Assembly: GCA_014871385.1 (NCBI GenBank)
Contig: CM026430.1
Span: 3,823,040-3,887,039, forward strand
DNA length: 64,000 bases
Direction of reading: 5' to 3'
Source: Ceratodon purpureus
Lineage: Eukaryota; Streptophyta; Bryopsida; Pseudoditrichales; Ditrichaceae
Below are positions 30,989 through 41,268 of the stretch, piece after piece. The notes beneath the pieces are model-generated. The model did not search any database. It saw only the letters and a program-made list of their open reading frames with translations, and was not told the origin of the DNA. The translations under genes and the position numbers were made by a program. Every line of letters starts with the position of its first letter. The stretch's first letter is position 1.

Positions 30989-32115
30989 ATGGACATCACC
31001 ATGAATCCTAAAATTTGGTGCCGACTGCGGGATCACATCGACCTCAGCGCCCTAATCTTTGCCAAGCTGCCGTTCAGGGAGTTTTTCCAGTCGCGCGCGG
31101 TTTGCAAGGAGTGGGATAGACTTGCAGCAGACAAGAAATTCCTCCTCGAAAGCTTCAACCAGCTCATCCCTAGACCTTACTTTGTGATCCTGCACCAAAG
31201 CCCTTACAACCGCCGTCACGGGATCCCTAAGGACAGACTGCGTGGACTCCTTTGACAGCCACAGCAGCAGTTGGAATTGGACGCGCCTACCACCTCTGAA
31301 GGATGGTCATTGGCATACCGTCATGGAAGGATTGCTCAACAGCTACAACCGCAACACGAGGACCGAACACCAGGTTTTCGACCTCCATACAAGGATGCTC
31401 TACAATTTACCCGACCCGGAACCACTGGTACTCACCGACCAAGAATGGCCAACCCCAGGCTTTGTCATGTTTAACGTAGTCACATCTGTGATCCCCCACA
31501 CTTTTGAGATTAGTCTTGGATGGGGCATGGATAGCCGGGTTTACGACTAGGGATCTTCCAAATGTGCATCTTTCCAACGTAGACAGCGTCCGTCTGTCTA
31601 AGACATCGCTTTACCAAGCTGAGAATATATTCATGCACCTTACTGGTCTCATGACCCGAGTGGTACCCCGAAGCTTGGTTGCAAGCGAAGAAGATGCCAA
31701 CACTTTGAAGAGGTTGGGTGCTAACCCGGATGGGTTGCAGTGTGTTAAGCTTGGAGTTTTGCAGGGTCGCATGCTTATTGTGAACTCAAATCCACACTCT
31801 ATCATGTGGTTGTTGCTCCCTTGCGGCGGTCAAGTTTTCATGTCGCGGGCGCATCTGTCCAAAGAGTTTATGTCCAGTGAGCTGTTGGAATGGCTAGCAT
31901 ATGCGCTTGATGGTCGTGGTCGAGAAGTTCCTAGGATTGGACTGAGTTTCTGCAATGAGTATGTACTTGTTTACTCATGGTTAGTAGAGGAAGCCCTGAT
32001 AGAGAGGATGGTTATTTTTAACGTAGCAGAAGAGCAGTCTTGGGAGAAAGTGGAGATGCCGACTGGACGTACTGGTTTTCCCTTGGTGGTTAAGCAAAGG
32101 TTACAAGGGTTTTGA
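30989..32115 (+). pseudogene. F-box protein gene, reading frame interrupted twice
   Basis: From ATG at 30989 the first frame gives an F-box: HIDLSALIFAKLPFREFFQS then RAVCKEWDRLAADKKFLL. This motif binds SKP1 in SCF ubiquitin ligases. The similarity to the right then moves to a second frame near 31235 (DSFDSHSSSWNWTRLPPLKD) and to a third near 31510-31550, which runs to a stop at 32113. The later part (residues such as ASEEDANTLKRLGANPDG and MLIVNSNPHSIMWLLLPCGG) looks like the family's C-terminal region. No plausible intron explains the changes, so this is probably a recent pseudogene, unless the bases are misread. A copia element begins 73 bases after the stop. A 5' exon probably lies upstream of 30946. 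Confidence 0.7.
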
Positions 32116-32188
32116 GTTTGCTGAACCGTAGGCTTTTAGGGTGACAGGGCTTTAGTGTTTTGGAAGTGTTTGTAGTATTTACCTATCC
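32116..32188. other. F-box gene tail and 5-bp target site
   Basis: Short 3' flank of the F-box gene. Its last five bases, TATCC (32184-32188), are repeated at 43860-43864 and are the target-site duplication of the copia element. Confidence 0.7.
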
Positions 32189-32653
32189 TATTGTAGTAAA
32201 TACACAATAGGCTAAACACTCCGCAGCAATACGTAGATTCTAGCCGTTTCACACGTAGAGCTAGCTGGCCATGGCTGTTCCCACCAGCATTCAAGTTCAA
32301 CTTAGTATCATCATTATAGAGATTCCCGCCTAGTTAGAGCTGTGAAGCCTTTTAGTACCAGCACCCTTGTCTGTGTGAGCTCTCTCTCTCTGATCTGCGT
32401 ACGCTATCGCCGTATGGTGTGCAAGATCCGTCGTCAGTGTTAGTGGGAGCAAGTTGTGTCGTAGTTCACGAAGCTGTGTACACTGAGTGATACTATTTAA
32501 TTGAAGCTCTTGGAATTCTCTGATTGCACTTGTGTACTGTGAGCCTTGTACCAGTTTGTGTCAGTAAATTAAATTCTTTTCTTTAAGTCTTATGATCAAG
32601 AATTGTAGCTAGGTTGTAACACGGGACATTGTCTATTTTGCTTGGCTTCAATA
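32189..32653 (+). repeat. 5' LTR of the copia element (465 bp)
   Basis: It begins TATTGTAGTAAATACAC and ends TTGGCTTCAATA. Its last 31 bases (32623-32653) recur at 43829-43859, which fixes the LTR end. Confidence 0.82.
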
Positions 32654-32666
32654 GGTTATGGGCCCA
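32654..32666 (+). other. Copia primer-binding site, initiator-tRNA anticodon type
   Basis: GGTTATGGGCCCA immediately follows the LTR. It is complementary to the anticodon stem-loop of initiator methionine tRNA (TGGGCCCATAACC), the half-tRNA priming known from Drosophila copia, rather than to a tRNA 3' end. Confidence 0.75.
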
Positions 32667-32868
32667 CACACTTGTCCCCTGCGACTCTGATCAGCAAGAG
32701 TATTAGAAAAGTGTCGTATTCTGTGTCGTGTCGTGTTCTGTGTCAACAGAGCAATTATCAGAAAAACAAAAAAATATTGAGAGTATAGCTTCTTTTCCTT
32801 CCTGTCTTTGGTAGTCAGAGAGTATACAAAAGGATCTTGGCAATACCTTCGAGTAAGGTATGGATGCT

Positions 32869-34168
32869 TGTGAGGTGGAAATTCGCTAAACACACCCAAG
32901 TCTAATAAAATCTAGATTCGTTCTACGGGAGGGTCAAGTTCGTCTAAGTTTGGTGTATGTCTAAGGTTGAGTAGGTAGATGAAGGTTTTTAAGGGAAAAT
33001 GTCTTAAGGATAACTCTTATCTTTGAGTTTGTGTGGCATTCTGCCAATTAGGTCTTAAGGTACCAACCCCAAGAAATCATATTAAGCCTTAAGCTTCAAA
33101 TGATACAAGTCTACGGTCCTTGACCATTTAAGTAGACTTTATCATTGCCATTTTGGCTATGGAGTTCCTCCATATAACTTCCTTCTTTACTTCTTATCTA
33201 TTCATCAAATAACTTGAATTATCAACACACAAGTTACCTCAAGCAAAGATGATACTTCAATCTCCTTTACTCCAAGCCATTCCTTCTTTAACTTAAGAAA
33301 ACACACTTAAGTTAGTAAATAATGTATTGATGATACAATTGAATTAAAGCTTCTATCACACTTGAATTACATGAATGCTTTATACAAACATTAATTCAAT
33401 ATTCAATTCCTTTATCTTATTCCATTTACACAATATAAGAATTTACTCAATCCTCATTGCAAATCTTTAATTCCTTCATACATTAAGTACTTCTTGACTT
33501 CCAATTTCAACTCAAGTACTTAAAATCATTCTTTCAACTTCCAATCTTTTTTACAATTCAATAATTTGCCAACACTCTTTAAACAATTAAGGTAATTCCT
33601 TAATTCTCATGAAGTACTATTTAATTTTTAAGTAATACAATGCTAAAACATTACTTCTCTCAAGTCAATGTTCCAAGCATTTAACTCACAACATACACAT
33701 TCAACATTTTCTACACAATTCCTTATACAATCTTTAAAGAATTCACTCATTCTTTTATTGCAAAAGACTAGCTCCAAGCTAGGACACACATAATTCACAA
33801 TGTGGTGATTCTCCACTTTGGAGAAGATGGTGATATACTTGAATCCTTAAGGGGTGCACCCTTTCCCAATGGGTGTGCCTTAAGGTAACATCTATTCTTA
33901 AGGTCGTGACTCTCTATAAAGGTGCATTCCTTAACATCTCTTAGCTAGGGGTGTGTCTCTTACTACATTCACACCTAACCTTTCTCCTTAAGGTTTATTC
34001 TTTAACTATTTGCTTATTCTAATGTGAACTAGGTTTCTTTTAAGACCTTTTCACATTCTAATGATTCTATCCTACTTAAAGCACTTGATTTTTTATTTTC
34101 TAAAGTTTTTATTGCTCTTTTTTCTTATTTTAAAGAATTTGGGCTTAAATCTAAAAAGTAGCTCTACA
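32869..34168 (-). repeat. 3' LTR of the gypsy element
   Basis: On the plus strand it begins TGTGAGGTGG and ends GTAGCTCTACA. It pairs with 41269-42568 at an offset of exactly 8,400 bases. Confidence 0.95.
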
Positions 34169-34182
34169 TAGCCCCCTTCTTT
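34169..34182 (-). other. Polypurine tract of the gypsy element
   Basis: On the minus strand, AAAGAAGGGGGC lies directly before the 3' LTR, with only the bases TA between. This is the expected plus-strand primer site. Confidence 0.7.
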
Positions 34183-35908
34183 AGCTTGAAGACGCCCTCG
34201 TCGAATAAATGTCTTCAATGTTATTTGTATATCTCTTACTCCTTTCTTAAAAGATCTTTGACTTGACACTTCCATTCTTTAAAGCAGATTCCATTTTGAT
34301 CTTTGTTTTCGCTTTAAGTATTTTCTCTTAAAGGATTATTCTTGAGTTAGGTCCTTACGTACTTCTTTGATTGTTTCACAAATTGTCCAACTTGGTTTGA
34401 AACTTTCTTTTTGATCTCTTATTTCTTGATTGTGGTCTTGTACTTGTCTTTATTATCTTGAACATTGAATTTTGATTCATTAAAGTACAATTTTATCAAC
34501 AACAACTTAAAGACTTAACTTAACAACCTCTCATCAATAATACTTATGACCTAAAATTTTATAATTTCTCTCATGGATATTCTTTCAAACTATCTCTCAA
34601 GATTCTATTATTCTCTCGGGAATTTTTTAATGAACTCTCATATTGACTTAATTTTCTCTCTTAATTTTTATCATGTTTTTTGACTCTATTCTTTCTTTAA
34701 GATCACTTTTTCTGAAATCTCTCATTTTCTCTTATACTCTCATTTTAACATTCTCTCTCTTTCATTCATTTTTACTCATGTTCTTCCATTCTACTCATTT
34801 TCTCTCGAAACTTGTATCTTCTCTTAAAAACTCTTAAACGCTCATTTTTTCTCAAGATCTTCTAAACATTATTCTTTATTATTATTATTTTATTTAAGTT
34901 GAGAAGTTACAGGGTACTAATTGTTCTTCTCTCAAACAATTTTCTTGCAAGTTTTCACTCACTCCATTATCATGTTCTCTTTTATTTTTCCCTTTCGGCA
35001 TGCTACTAGTTTTGTATTTTGAAAATAGAGTGTTGATTACTTGGTTGACTTTCTTAAACTTATTCTATCCACTCGGAAAATTTGCTTCCTTAACTTTACA
35101 TCTTTTCTTCTTCTTTTATCAATATTTAATTTATTTTATTATGTCCAATTTATCATGTTTCTTTATGATTAATTTCTTCTTATTTATCATATTTTTCTTA
35201 TTATTTTAATGATGTTCTTTTATCATGTTTTTATTCCTTTTTATCATGTTTCTTTAGGAATATTTTTAGCTTTCAATTGGACATATTTCAAGATGACCGC
35301 TACATGAACTTATAAATATTTAAAAGTCTATTTGACTTAACTTTGAAAATACTTTTGTTTAAGGGTTGGCTTTGTCTATTGGAGCTTTGAAAATACTTTC
35401 TTGCTGAACTTTGGTTCTGTCTATTTGACTTAACTGATTTGGAACTTAGTCTAATTGACATTGTTTTCTGAACCTTCTCTTAAAGGGAATCAACTGCTTT
35501 GTGAGTTTGATAATTTTGTTTTGCAAAGTCTACTTGACATGTTTGAGAGTTTCTCCTTATGCTTCTCAGACTTAACTGGTTTCTTTCGGTAAACCACTTT
35601 GAACAGGGACTTTTAACTTCTGGATGATTCTCTTGGTCCATTTGACTCGTCTGAACACACACTCGACACCCATTGTCTAATTGACCAATTCATCTTCATA
35701 CTTAATACTTTACTGTCTACTTGACTTTGAGCTTATTGCTTCACTGGTTGCTTAAACAAACTTGAACTTGACTTGTGTTTTCCTAGTCTAATTGACATAT
35801 GTTCATACACAAGGATACTGTTTCCCAACTCCCAATTTATAGTGAAAGTAGTTAAAGGCCAGCTATCCCATCTAAAACAACATCTGAAAAGGGTAGAGGA
35901 AAGAAATC
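34183..35908 (-). other. Non-coding interior of the gypsy element
   Basis: About 1.7 kb, T- and C-rich on the plus strand with many TTCTCT words, lying between the coding part and the polypurine tract. No supported gene is present. Confidence 0.6.
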
Positions 35909-38900
35909 CTAAAATCTTGACATATACGGATTTTTTCCATTCTTTTTAGGTACTATGACTATAGGTGAAACCCATTCACTATATGGTACAGGGTATATGA
36001 ATTTACATTCTAAAAGTTTATCAATTTCTTCCTTGACCATTAAGGAATATTTAGGGTTCATCCTATATTGCCTCTGTCTAACTGGCTTAACATTAGGTTC
36101 TAACACAATATGATGTTGACAAACATCAGATGGAATTCCTTTTAAGTCTTTATAAGTCCAAGCAAATGCGTCTTTTTCACTCATAAAGAACTTATACCAC
36201 TCATCATACTCTTGAGGACTTAATCCATCATAAATTTTAATGGGATTAGGATCTTCCTTTGTCCCAAGATTCATTTCTATGGTATTTTTAAGTGGAAGTC
36301 TACTTGTAAAAGGATCTTCCTCTTTAAATTCTCCTAATGCTTCTTCTGAATTGGATACATATGGTGCTTCCTCTTCTGATTCTTTATCAATGGTTATGGT
36401 AAAGACAGAAGAATTTTGCCAAGCTTCTATGGCTACATCTGAATCTATTGCTTGCTCAGGTGATACAAAATATTCTCCTGGCCCTAAACACTTAAAGGTA
36501 GGCATCTCTTGGGTCACATAATTTGTATTCTCAGAATCTGATTCAGAAGATACCTCTGTGGTATACTCTGAATCTTCGTCTTGGGTCTCACCATGATATT
36601 TTGCAGGAAACATAGGTAGAACAACTTTATTTCTACCTCTCCCAATAGTTAAAGTTCCTTTTCCCCAATCATCCTTAACTCTCGCAGACTTAAGCCAAGG
36701 ACGACCTAACAATATAGGATAAGTTGAAATAGATTCACTTACTTTAAAGACTATGTAATTAATCTTAAATCTAAGTCCTCCAATATTGGTTATGATTCCT
36801 CTCAAGATACCCAAAGGTACTACACGACTTTGGTCAGCCATTCTTAAGATAATGGGAGTTGAAGTCATGTTGGTTAAACCTAACTCTTCCATAGTATCTA
36901 TATTCATTAGGTTTACACTAGACCCACTATCCACTTGGGCTCCTTCAATTAATGCCCCATCTATCATGACATCAACTGTTGGTGCCCCAGGATCTACAGA
37001 TATATCATGAACATCTACAATTTTGGGGGTTTTGTTCTTTAAGGATCTATCCTTTTTGGTTTTAACATTAACTTCTTCAGTTGTCTTAGGTCGTTTCCTT
37101 ACTAAAGAAGACGTTAATTTGTTTTTACAAAGGGGAGACAAAGCAAGTAATTGTCTTAAAGAGATTTGGGGTTGCATTTTGTCTAAATCGTTAAGTATAT
37201 CATAAGGAGGCATTCCTACTGTTAACTTCATTATACGGTTGTGTTTTCTCTTCTTAACACTTAGAGGTGTCTCTTTCTTTATTTTCTTTGGTGGTCTATA
37301 AAAGGTAGGTTGTACCAAAGGTGTAGAGGGTATGTTAGGTTGTTCCGGCATAAAGGGATTTGAGGAATCAGGTTTTTCCAAAGTAGGGGTTTTAAGTATT
37401 GAATCATCTTCTTTATCAACCTCCTTATCTGAGGACTCTTTAGAACTTGACTCCCTCAAAGGTAAAGGAGGTGGTGAATCTAGAACTATTGGAGTTATTG
37501 GTGTTCGTTTACCCTTCAATAATTTCTCTCTCACTTTTGGTAGTTGAAAATCACTATTAGAAGTGTCTGCTTGTTCACTTTCTATAATAGCTTTCTTAGC
37601 TTGTGCTCGAGTTATAAAAACATCAAAAGGTTCAGATACTGCTAAGTAATTCACATTTCGTGAATTATTAGACTGAGGTCCTTCCTGAATTTGGACTTGT
37701 TTTCTTTGAGGATAGCTTCTATTAGAGGGAGGAAACTCTGTTATAATGGCTGTACATACTGTGGAAATGTGACCTGATTGCCCACATCTTCCACACAAAG
37801 GTACATAGTCCTCTGGTTTCCTAGTATTAGGGCAGTCTCTCGCATAATGCCCTAACTCTCCACATCTATAACATGTTAAGATTTTACCCTTCTCAGGTGG
37901 TCCATATTGATGAGTGTTAGGATTAGTTGGTGGTCCATTCCAAATAGGGTACTTATTATATTCGTCGTTCCATCTAGGTCGGCCATCTCCTGGCACATAA
38001 GGTGGTCCCTTATTTGGCCTTGTGAATGGACGATTAGAGGTAACACGATAAGGTGTTTTAGGTGGTGGTGGTTGTTCATTTACTAACGCTACCACTCCTT
38101 TGACTTCCTTGATATTTCTACAAGTGGTTATATTATGACCTTTAGCCCCACAATAAGTACAACAAAGGTTAATGGTGCTTCCTATTGGGGAAGTACACTC
38201 ATTGGACAAATGCCCATGACCCTTACAATTACTACACCAAATGTTAGTTCTTTGGTTACTAGGTTTAGGACGTTTATTCTTACCCTCGGCAAGTTGAACT
38301 GACAATTCCTTAAGTTGCTTTTGCAATGCTTGTATTTGGGACTCTTCCTCAGTTACTGGCACTAAAGCAAGTTGATCCTGACGTTCTGAGGGAGCTCTCA
38401 TAGCTAAAGGAGTAGGATTAACTATGGGTTTAGGGTAATAATCCCTACCCCTACTATCCATCCCAGGTTGACTTGCTATAGGTGGAAGATAACTTAAAGG
38501 AAGCATATAAGGGTTATGATATGAAGATGTTTTATTTTGATTCAACATGTTTGACCTTTGCATGGCTTCTTCCCAAGTACGTGCAGCTTCATAAGCTGCC
38601 GTTAAGGTCTGAGGATCAGAAAGTTTTACTTGATAAATGCACATAGGATCTAATAGACCTCTTATAAAAGTATTGGTTATCCACATATTTGGAAGTCCAT
38701 GATTATGCCATTTACGAAGTAAAGTCTTAAGTCGGGTATAATAACTTGCTATACTCTCATCAGGGTACATTTGAAAACCTTGTAGTTGGTCTTGTAAAGC
38801 ATTATGATATGCTTTAGGTCTAAAATAATTAAGGAAAGCATTCCTTAAATCATCCCAATCCTGCGGTCTAGGGTTTAAGGAAGCATACCACCTTTGAGCT

Positions 38901-40099
38901 TCCCCTAACAAATTTCCTGGAAAACTTGTTGGCCACTTTCGCTCAGGTAAGTCATTTGCTATAGCTACTACTTGGAACCTTTCTAAGTAAGCATCAGGAT
39001 CCTCACCAGGCTCACCATAAAAAATAGGGAATGGAGCAATATTCATCATTCTAGGTTGTGCCATTCTATATGAATAAGTTATGGGAGTTGGAAGTGGTGG
39101 AGGAGGAGGTGGTGGTGGTGGTTGAGGTGGTAGTGGTGGTGGTGGGGGTGGTTGACGGTAACGCCTTAAAGGTTCGTCCTCACTCTCACTTGACTCACTA
39201 CTTTCACTACTACTACTCTCTGATGAACTCTTTGAAGGATGTCCCCGATGACTTATGTCTTCATTATTCCACCCACTTGGTTGATCATAAGGATTAGTAA
39301 AAGGTTGTATAGTTGGAAGAGAATCTGGTAGAGAAAGTTGATAAGTTAATTCTTTATCTACCCATCTCCTTCCAATGCCTTCAAATAAAACTTCTGGTAT
39401 GAAATTACTAATAGGAGTACTTGTTTCTACTTCGGTAATATCTTCAATGTCATTAACCCAACTTTCTAGTCCTGTAACAAAGGTTTGTACAGCCTCATCT
39501 AAATAAGTTATAGGTGTTTCAAAGTTAAGTTGATTATCAATAGAAAATTCAGGTGGGTTAGATGATTCTCCAACCTCGGTTACAGATGGACCCTTAAAAG
39601 GACTTCCTAAGTCTGAAGAGGAAGGTGAGATAGGTTCTTCTACCTTCTTATCCTTTTCAAGCTTAGTTCTAATTGGATTAACTTCACTTGAAGATCCCCA
39701 AGTTAATCTTCTAAAGGCAGGTGATTGACAACAATTATAACGTGACTTTCCCTTTTCTACTAAATCCTCGTCCTGTAATTCTAATTCTTCCCTTAAAGGA
39801 TCATTTTGTTGTTCCTTTAAAGAAGATTCATTTAAAATTACTTCTTGACTTTCACCTGACTCAGTTGAATTATCAGGATTCAAGTTGGATAGATTAGATT
39901 CGTCTTTACTAATAGGAGAAGGGGTTGAGTTATAAACAGGGTTTGCAGTTACTAAGGTTATGACTTGTTTTTCTTTTCTTTCTAACCTTCTTTTAAGACG
40001 TTCATTTCTTGCAATATTCTGTTGCTCTCTCAATTCCTTCTCTTTCCCAGACATTGGTGAATGCCATTTAGACTTTAAGCATTGAAGCTTAAATCTCAA
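35909..40099 (-). CDS. Gypsy gag-protease polyprotein with the start of reverse transcriptase (fossil element)
   Basis: A 1,396-residue open frame. A Ser/Glu-rich N-terminus and a polyproline stretch (near residues 310-340) precede a retrotransposon gag domain (PFPIFYGEPGEDPDAYLERF, LLGEAQRWYASL). Four CCHC-like zinc knuckles follow (CSNCKGHGHLSNEC, CTYCGAKGHNITTC, CYRCGELGHYARDC, CGRCGQSGHISTVC). Next is an aspartic protease (VDSGSSVNLMN, ILLGRPWL) and the opening of a Ty3-type reverse transcriptase (QYRMNPKYSLMVKEEIDKLL, YSEWVSPIVIVPKKNGK). RNase H and integrase are not seen. Four zinc knuckles in one gag is more than usual. Confidence 0.92.
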   Translation of the reverse strand: MRFKLQCLKSKWHSPMSGKEKELREQQNIARNERLKRRLERKEKQVITLVTANPVYNSTPSPISKDESNLSNLNPDNSTESGESQEVILNESSLKEQQNDPLREELELQDEDLVEKGKSRYNCCQSPAFRRLTWGSSSEVNPIRTKLEKDKKVEEPISPSSSDLGSPFKGPSVTEVGESSNPPEFSIDNQLNFETPITYLDEAVQTFVTGLESWVNDIEDITEVETSTPISNFIPEVLFEGIGRRWVDKELTYQLSLPDSLPTIQPFTNPYDQPSGWNNEDISHRGHPSKSSSESSSSESSESSESEDEPLRRYRQPPPPPPLPPQPPPPPPPPPLPTPITYSYRMAQPRMMNIAPFPIFYGEPGEDPDAYLERFQVVAIANDLPERKWPTSFPGNLLGEAQRWYASLNPRPQDWDDLRNAFLNYFRPKAYHNALQDQLQGFQMYPDESIASYYTRLKTLLRKWHNHGLPNMWITNTFIRGLLDPMCIYQVKLSDPQTLTAAYEAARTWEEAMQRSNMLNQNKTSSYHNPYMLPLSYLPPIASQPGMDSRGRDYYPKPIVNPTPLAMRAPSERQDQLALVPVTEEESQIQALQKQLKELSVQLAEGKNKRPKPSNQRTNIWCSNCKGHGHLSNECTSPIGSTINLCCTYCGAKGHNITTCRNIKEVKGVVALVNEQPPPPKTPYRVTSNRPFTRPNKGPPYVPGDGRPRWNDEYNKYPIWNGPPTNPNTHQYGPPEKGKILTCYRCGELGHYARDCPNTRKPEDYVPLCGRCGQSGHISTVCTAIITEFPPSNRSYPQRKQVQIQEGPQSNNSRNVNYLAVSEPFDVFITRAQAKKAIIESEQADTSNSDFQLPKVREKLLKGKRTPITPIVLDSPPPLPLRESSSKESSDKEVDKEDDSILKTPTLEKPDSSNPFMPEQPNIPSTPLVQPTFYRPPKKIKKETPLSVKKRKHNRIMKLTVGMPPYDILNDLDKMQPQISLRQLLALSPLCKNKLTSSLVRKRPKTTEEVNVKTKKDRSLKNKTPKIVDVHDISVDPGAPTVDVMIDGALIEGAQVDSGSSVNLMNIDTMEELGLTNMTSTPIILRMADQSRVVPLGILRGIITNIGGLRFKINYIVFKVSESISTYPILLGRPWLKSARVKDDWGKGTLTIGRGRNKVVLPMFPAKYHGETQDEDSEYTTEVSSESDSENTNYVTQEMPTFKCLGPGEYFVSPEQAIDSDVAIEAWQNSSVFTITIDKESEEEAPYVSNSEEALGEFKEEDPFTSRLPLKNTIEMNLGTKEDPNPIKIYDGLSPQEYDEWYKFFMSEKDAFAWTYKDLKGIPSDVCQHHIVLEPNVKPVRQRQYRMNPKYSLMVKEEIDKLLECKFIYPVPYSEWVSPIVIVPKKNGKNPYMSRF

Positions 40100-40204
40100 T
40101 GAATTCTTGTCCCCAATTTTAATACAAGAAGAAGACTTAAGGTCTCACTATTTTCGTCATACACTTCACCTTTTCCAAAGCTTCTTTATTCCACAGAATA
40201 AAGC

Positions 40205-40504
40205 CTAACTCCTATTGGTCTCAAACCAAGAAATTATCCAAGTGTTTAAAGTAAAGGGTTCTACTTCAAATATCTCTTCAATTTCTTCTTCCTGAAAATG
40301 TCTTGGATAATTATACTCACTAATCAATTGCTCTATTAAAGAATTCTTTTCAGAATCAACTTCACCCTCTTTACTAATTTGATCTATCTCCTTAGCTAAA
40401 AGATGAATTAGAGCTTCCTCATTTCTTTGTACACCCTCGTATATTATCAACAGTCGTCTTAACCTTACCAATTGCTCAATAATAGACTCATTAGGACTTA
40501 CCAT
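40205..40504 (-). CDS. Gypsy element leader frame 2 (99 aa, helical, unrecognised)
   Basis: It begins MVSPNESIIEQLVRLRRLLI and is rich in Leu, Ile and Glu, suggesting a coiled or helical protein. It sits tightly between frame 1 and gag. The function is unknown. Confidence 0.45.
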   Translation of the reverse strand: MVSPNESIIEQLVRLRRLLIIYEGVQRNEEALIHLLAKEIDQISKEGEVDSEKNSLIEQLISEYNYPRHFQEEEIEEIFEVEPFTLNTWIISWFETNRS

Positions 40505-40507
40505 GTT

Positions 40508-41005
40508 TTAAAGGCATAGCAATCCAAATGAAACTGAAATTGGACAATTTGAATCTTTAACTAGGAAATCCGGGATTAAGACTTGACTATCTAATTTTTG
40601 AGGCCCATACTTAAAGACATAAGTTTTTAAATCTATCTTATACCCATTCCATGCTCCACACCCTCTAGAGATTAAAGGTGAGGTTATATTTTTTAACCTT
40701 CCGTATTGTGCAAACAAAAAGTGTAAATTGCTTTGCAAAAATAATTCCCCTTTAAAAACTATCAAAGCGTTAAACCTTTTGCCACTATCCCAAATTTTTG
40801 ATAGTATTATCCTTTTGATATCAATAGGTAATTGATCAAATTTACTTTGTAGGTTTAAGTCAAATCTGGAATGTGATCCACAAATTTGAAAGCCTTGCCC
40901 AAAATACGAACCTCTATAAACTCTATATAAGGCTGCAAACAAATAGGAATCTTCAAAGAATAGATTTATATTTTCTTGGTTTACTTCCCAAGGAAATATT
41001 GACAT
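40508..41005 (-). CDS. Gypsy element leader frame 1 (165 aa, unrecognised)
   Basis: A frame between the 5' LTR and gag, beginning MSIFPWEVNQENINLFFEDS. I recognise no domain. Some plant gypsy lineages (Tat/Ogre) carry an extra frame before gag, and this may be such a gene. It ends three bases before the start of the next frame. Confidence 0.5.
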   Translation of the reverse strand: MSIFPWEVNQENINLFFEDSYLFAALYRVYRGSYFGQGFQICGSHSRFDLNLQSKFDQLPIDIKRIILSKIWDSGKRFNALIVFKGELFLQSNLHFLFAQYGRLKNITSPLISRGCGAWNGYKIDLKTYVFKYGPQKLDSQVLIPDFLVKDSNCPISVSFGLLCL

Positions 41006-41245
41006 TTCATTACATCATCTATTGATTGTTAATCTCAACATTCACAATCGATACTCTACTTACTTCACTTACTACTAGATAAGTTAGCTTTAAAGGAATT
41101 CACATATATGATGTTTCTTAAGTTTTATTGACTTAAGAACAATACATGCTTAGGCTTTAAGACCAAGAATCCCCTGCTAATACTTAAGACATTATTTCTT
41201 AAAGGATTCTTACACTACTCTATAGACACCTTATGACGGAACCCT

Positions 41246-41268
41246 CCCCAGCATGGTCGCCAAAAAAA
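41246..41268 (-). other. Primer-binding region of the gypsy element
   Basis: Just inside the 5' LTR the minus strand reads TTGGCGACCATGCTGGGG. It starts with TGG as expected for pairing to a tRNA CCA end. It resembles the site of plant gypsy elements that use tRNA-Asp, with mismatches. Confidence 0.6.
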
